From the NCBI GenBank assembly GCA_937923405.1, contig CALDUY010000027.1, positions 1 to 64,000 on the forward strand: 64,000 nucleotides of DNA. Reading direction: 5' to 3'. The notes below the pieces were generated by a model. That model searched no databases. It was not told where the DNA came from and saw nothing but the letters and a program-made list of their open reading frames with translations. The stretch comes from an uncultured Gemmataceae bacterium. GTDB taxonomy: Bacteria > Planctomycetota > Planctomycetia > Gemmatales > Gemmataceae. Below, one piece after another: positions 62,887-64,000 of the stretch. Every line of letters begins with the position of its first letter. The first letter of the stretch is position 1. Both the position numbers and the translations under genes were made by a program.

Positions 62887-64000
62887 ATGTGCCGACGAAT
62901 GCTCTTGCTTGTGGGAGTGCTGCTGGTCGTATCGAGCGGTGGTCGGGCTTCCGAGGCGGGCGACTGGGCCTGCTATAACTTCGACTCACTGGGAACACGC
63001 CACAACACTGCTGAGAAGCATCTCAGTCGCGATAACGTTGGGCAGTTGGTCGAAAAATGGCGATTTCCTTCCAATCGCTCGCTGTCGCTCGTCGGAGCCA
63101 TTCACGCTACGCCGATCGTCGTCAATGGGTATGTCTACTTCGGTACAGCCACGTTACCGACCTTCTACAAGCTCACTCCTGATGGCAAGGTCAAATGGAG
63201 TTTCAAGAATACCTCAGCGCGGAACATCGAGGTCAAGAGCGGCTTCGGTGTGCCCAGTTCGGGCTTCCTCGCTGCCGCCCTAGTGACTGCCGACACCGTC
63301 TACGTACCCGATGTGGGCGGCATTCTCTTCGCGCTGAACCGCTCCGATGGGAAACTCCGCTGGCAGGTCGATACGCGATCCCCGCCTTTTCCCGGTGCGC
63401 AGGAATCGAACTGTTTGTTCGCTGCTCCGGTCTTGGCCGAGGGCAAACTGTTGCTCGCGGGAGGCGGCTACGAGCACGGTGTTATGCTCAACCCCAAAGC
63501 GAAGTGTTGCCAGGGACGCGGCTTTGTCGCCGCCCTCGATCCCGCCACGGGCAAGGTGCTGTGGAAGTATGACGTTGGCCCCGAACCCAGACCGCTGGAT
63601 CCGCCGGTGAAGATTAAGGATTCCTGGGGCGAACACGTCTTCTACTTTGGCCCATCCACTAGTTCGGTCTGGTCCCCGCCGTCTTATGATCCACAAACCA
63701 AGCTCGTCTACTTCGGCACCGATGCCCACAATGCCCCACGTCAGCCCACTGCTGACGATCCTCGCCTGTACACCAAGCATTCCTGTGCCGTCATTGCCGT
63801 CGAGTTGGAAACTGGACGCGAACGCTGGGTGACGCAGATCAACAAAGGCGACGTATGGAACTATGCCATGCGAGCCTACGATCCAGAAACAGGGCTGTAC
63901 AAGGATCAATCGATTGGCGACACCCCCAAACCGTACACCATCGAGGTCGAGGGTAAGCCGACTCGCGTCGTCGGGGTCGGCTGCAAGAACGGCGGGTTCT
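62887..64000 (+). CDS. PQQ-binding-like propeller protein, polyvinyl-alcohol-dehydrogenase type (3' truncated)
   Basis: The frame stays open to the right edge (371 residues seen). The signal peptide is RRMLLLVGVLLVVSSGGRAS. The mature part, DWACYNFDSLGTRHNTAEKH, resembles the WPMYGxDxxNTR start of polyvinyl-alcohol dehydrogenase-like quinoproteins. Blades include IHATPIVVNGYVYFGTATLP, FVAALDPATGKVLWKYDVGP and VIAVELETGRERWVTQINKG, and GPSTSSVWSPPSYDPQTKLV fits the GPSGAAVWSxPT motif of that family. It has one adjacent Cys pair (KCCQG). There is no c-type heme motif in the visible part. GGAG lies 7 bases before the ATG. Confidence 0.85.
   Translation, partial: MCRRMLLLVGVLLVVSSGGRASEAGDWACYNFDSLGTRHNTAEKHLSRDNVGQLVEKWRFPSNRSLSLVGAIHATPIVVNGYVYFGTATLPTFYKLTPDGKVKWSFKNTSARNIEVKSGFGVPSSGFLAAALVTADTVYVPDVGGILFALNRSDGKLRWQVDTRSPPFPGAQESNCLFAAPVLAEGKLLLAGGGYEHGVMLNPKAKCCQGRGFVAALDPATGKVLWKYDVGPEPRPLDPPVKIKDSWGEHVFYFGPSTSSVWSPPSYDPQTKLVYFGTDAHNAPRQPTADDPRLYTKHSCAVIAVELETGRERWVTQINKGDVWNYAMRAYDPETGLYKDQSIGDTPKPYTIEVEGKPTRVVGVGCKNGGF

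Noticed and set aside
62699..63283. 194-codon plus-strand frame through the AT-rich spacer
   Set aside because: Its phase differs from the PQQ propeller protein that starts at 62887, and only the latter has a signal peptide, SD and domain motifs.

Overview
The window comes from a planctomycete, most likely a Gemmata-like member of the Gemmatales. The evidence is family content: a DUF1552/DUF1592-type cytochrome pair, a DUF1559 prepilin-like protein, a TIGR02996-type leucine-rich-repeat protein, PQQ-like beta-propellers, paired TPR proteins, small carboxypeptidase-regulatory-like lipoproteins and an autotransporter-repeat protein with an EF-hand C-terminus. Base composition looks GC-rich throughout, with one short AT-rich island near 62.6-62.75 kb. 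I see no CRISPR array, insertion sequence, rRNA or intact tRNA. Gene starts were moved inward wherever a Shine-Dalgarno (SD) match, signal peptide or ATGA overlap decided them.

Layout. 0-8.1 kb: a truncated giant beta-helix protein, a small secreted protein, carB and a VOC protein. 8.4-18.4 kb: an energy and redox block with two CBS-domain proteins, an ammonifying nitrite reductase operon (small membrane protein-nrfH-nrfA), a complete group-3d NAD-coupled [NiFe] hydrogenase operon (hoxE-F-U-Y-H-W) and a tandem universal stress protein. 18.5-29 kb: an LRR protein, the Kdo genes kdsD and kdsC with a very large LptC/OstA-like export protein, a SprT-like protein, an amidohydrolase, thiL and an alpha/beta hydrolase. 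29.3-31.6 kb: amt and P-II. 31.7-35.1 kb: selB-selA. 35.1-37.5 kb: an active trypsin/PDZ protease with a catalytically dead relative. 37.8-40.9 kb: a TetR-ABC ATPase-HlyD operon and a LysM protein. 41-45.9 kb: a SelA-like enzyme, a PQQ-like lipoprotein, a lectin/lyase-fold protein, a gene-poor stretch and a lipoprotein. 46-48.9 kb: OmpH/Skp, lpxC and a Gfo/Idh dehydrogenase. 48.9-64 kb: a rhomboid protease, the DUF1552/DUF1592 pair, a YkgJ protein, a nuclease-fold protein, a methyltransferase overlapping a glycosyltransferase, an Ntn asparaginase, an HU protein, two TPR proteins, a lipoprotein, a DUF1559 protein and a truncated PQQ dehydrogenase-like gene.

The most interesting signal is regulatory. 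In the 8.4-17.5 kb block I find sigma-54 (-24/-12) promoter matches in front of the CBS pair, the nrf operon, the universal stress gene and (weaker) the hox operon. The hox/usp and nrf intergenic regions share a palindrome, GCACAG-N3-CTGTGC. This has the GCAC-N7-GTGC form of NtrC-type enhancer sites and sits 63-72 bases upstream of each -24 element. I infer one enhancer-binding regulator coordinating hydrogen oxidation, nitrite ammonification and stress proteins. These sites were read by eye and not scored statistically.

The Kdo, lipid A and export genes together support a Gram-negative type outer membrane with LPS. selA/selB imply selenocysteine decoding, but no selC, selD or obvious selenoprotein is in the window.
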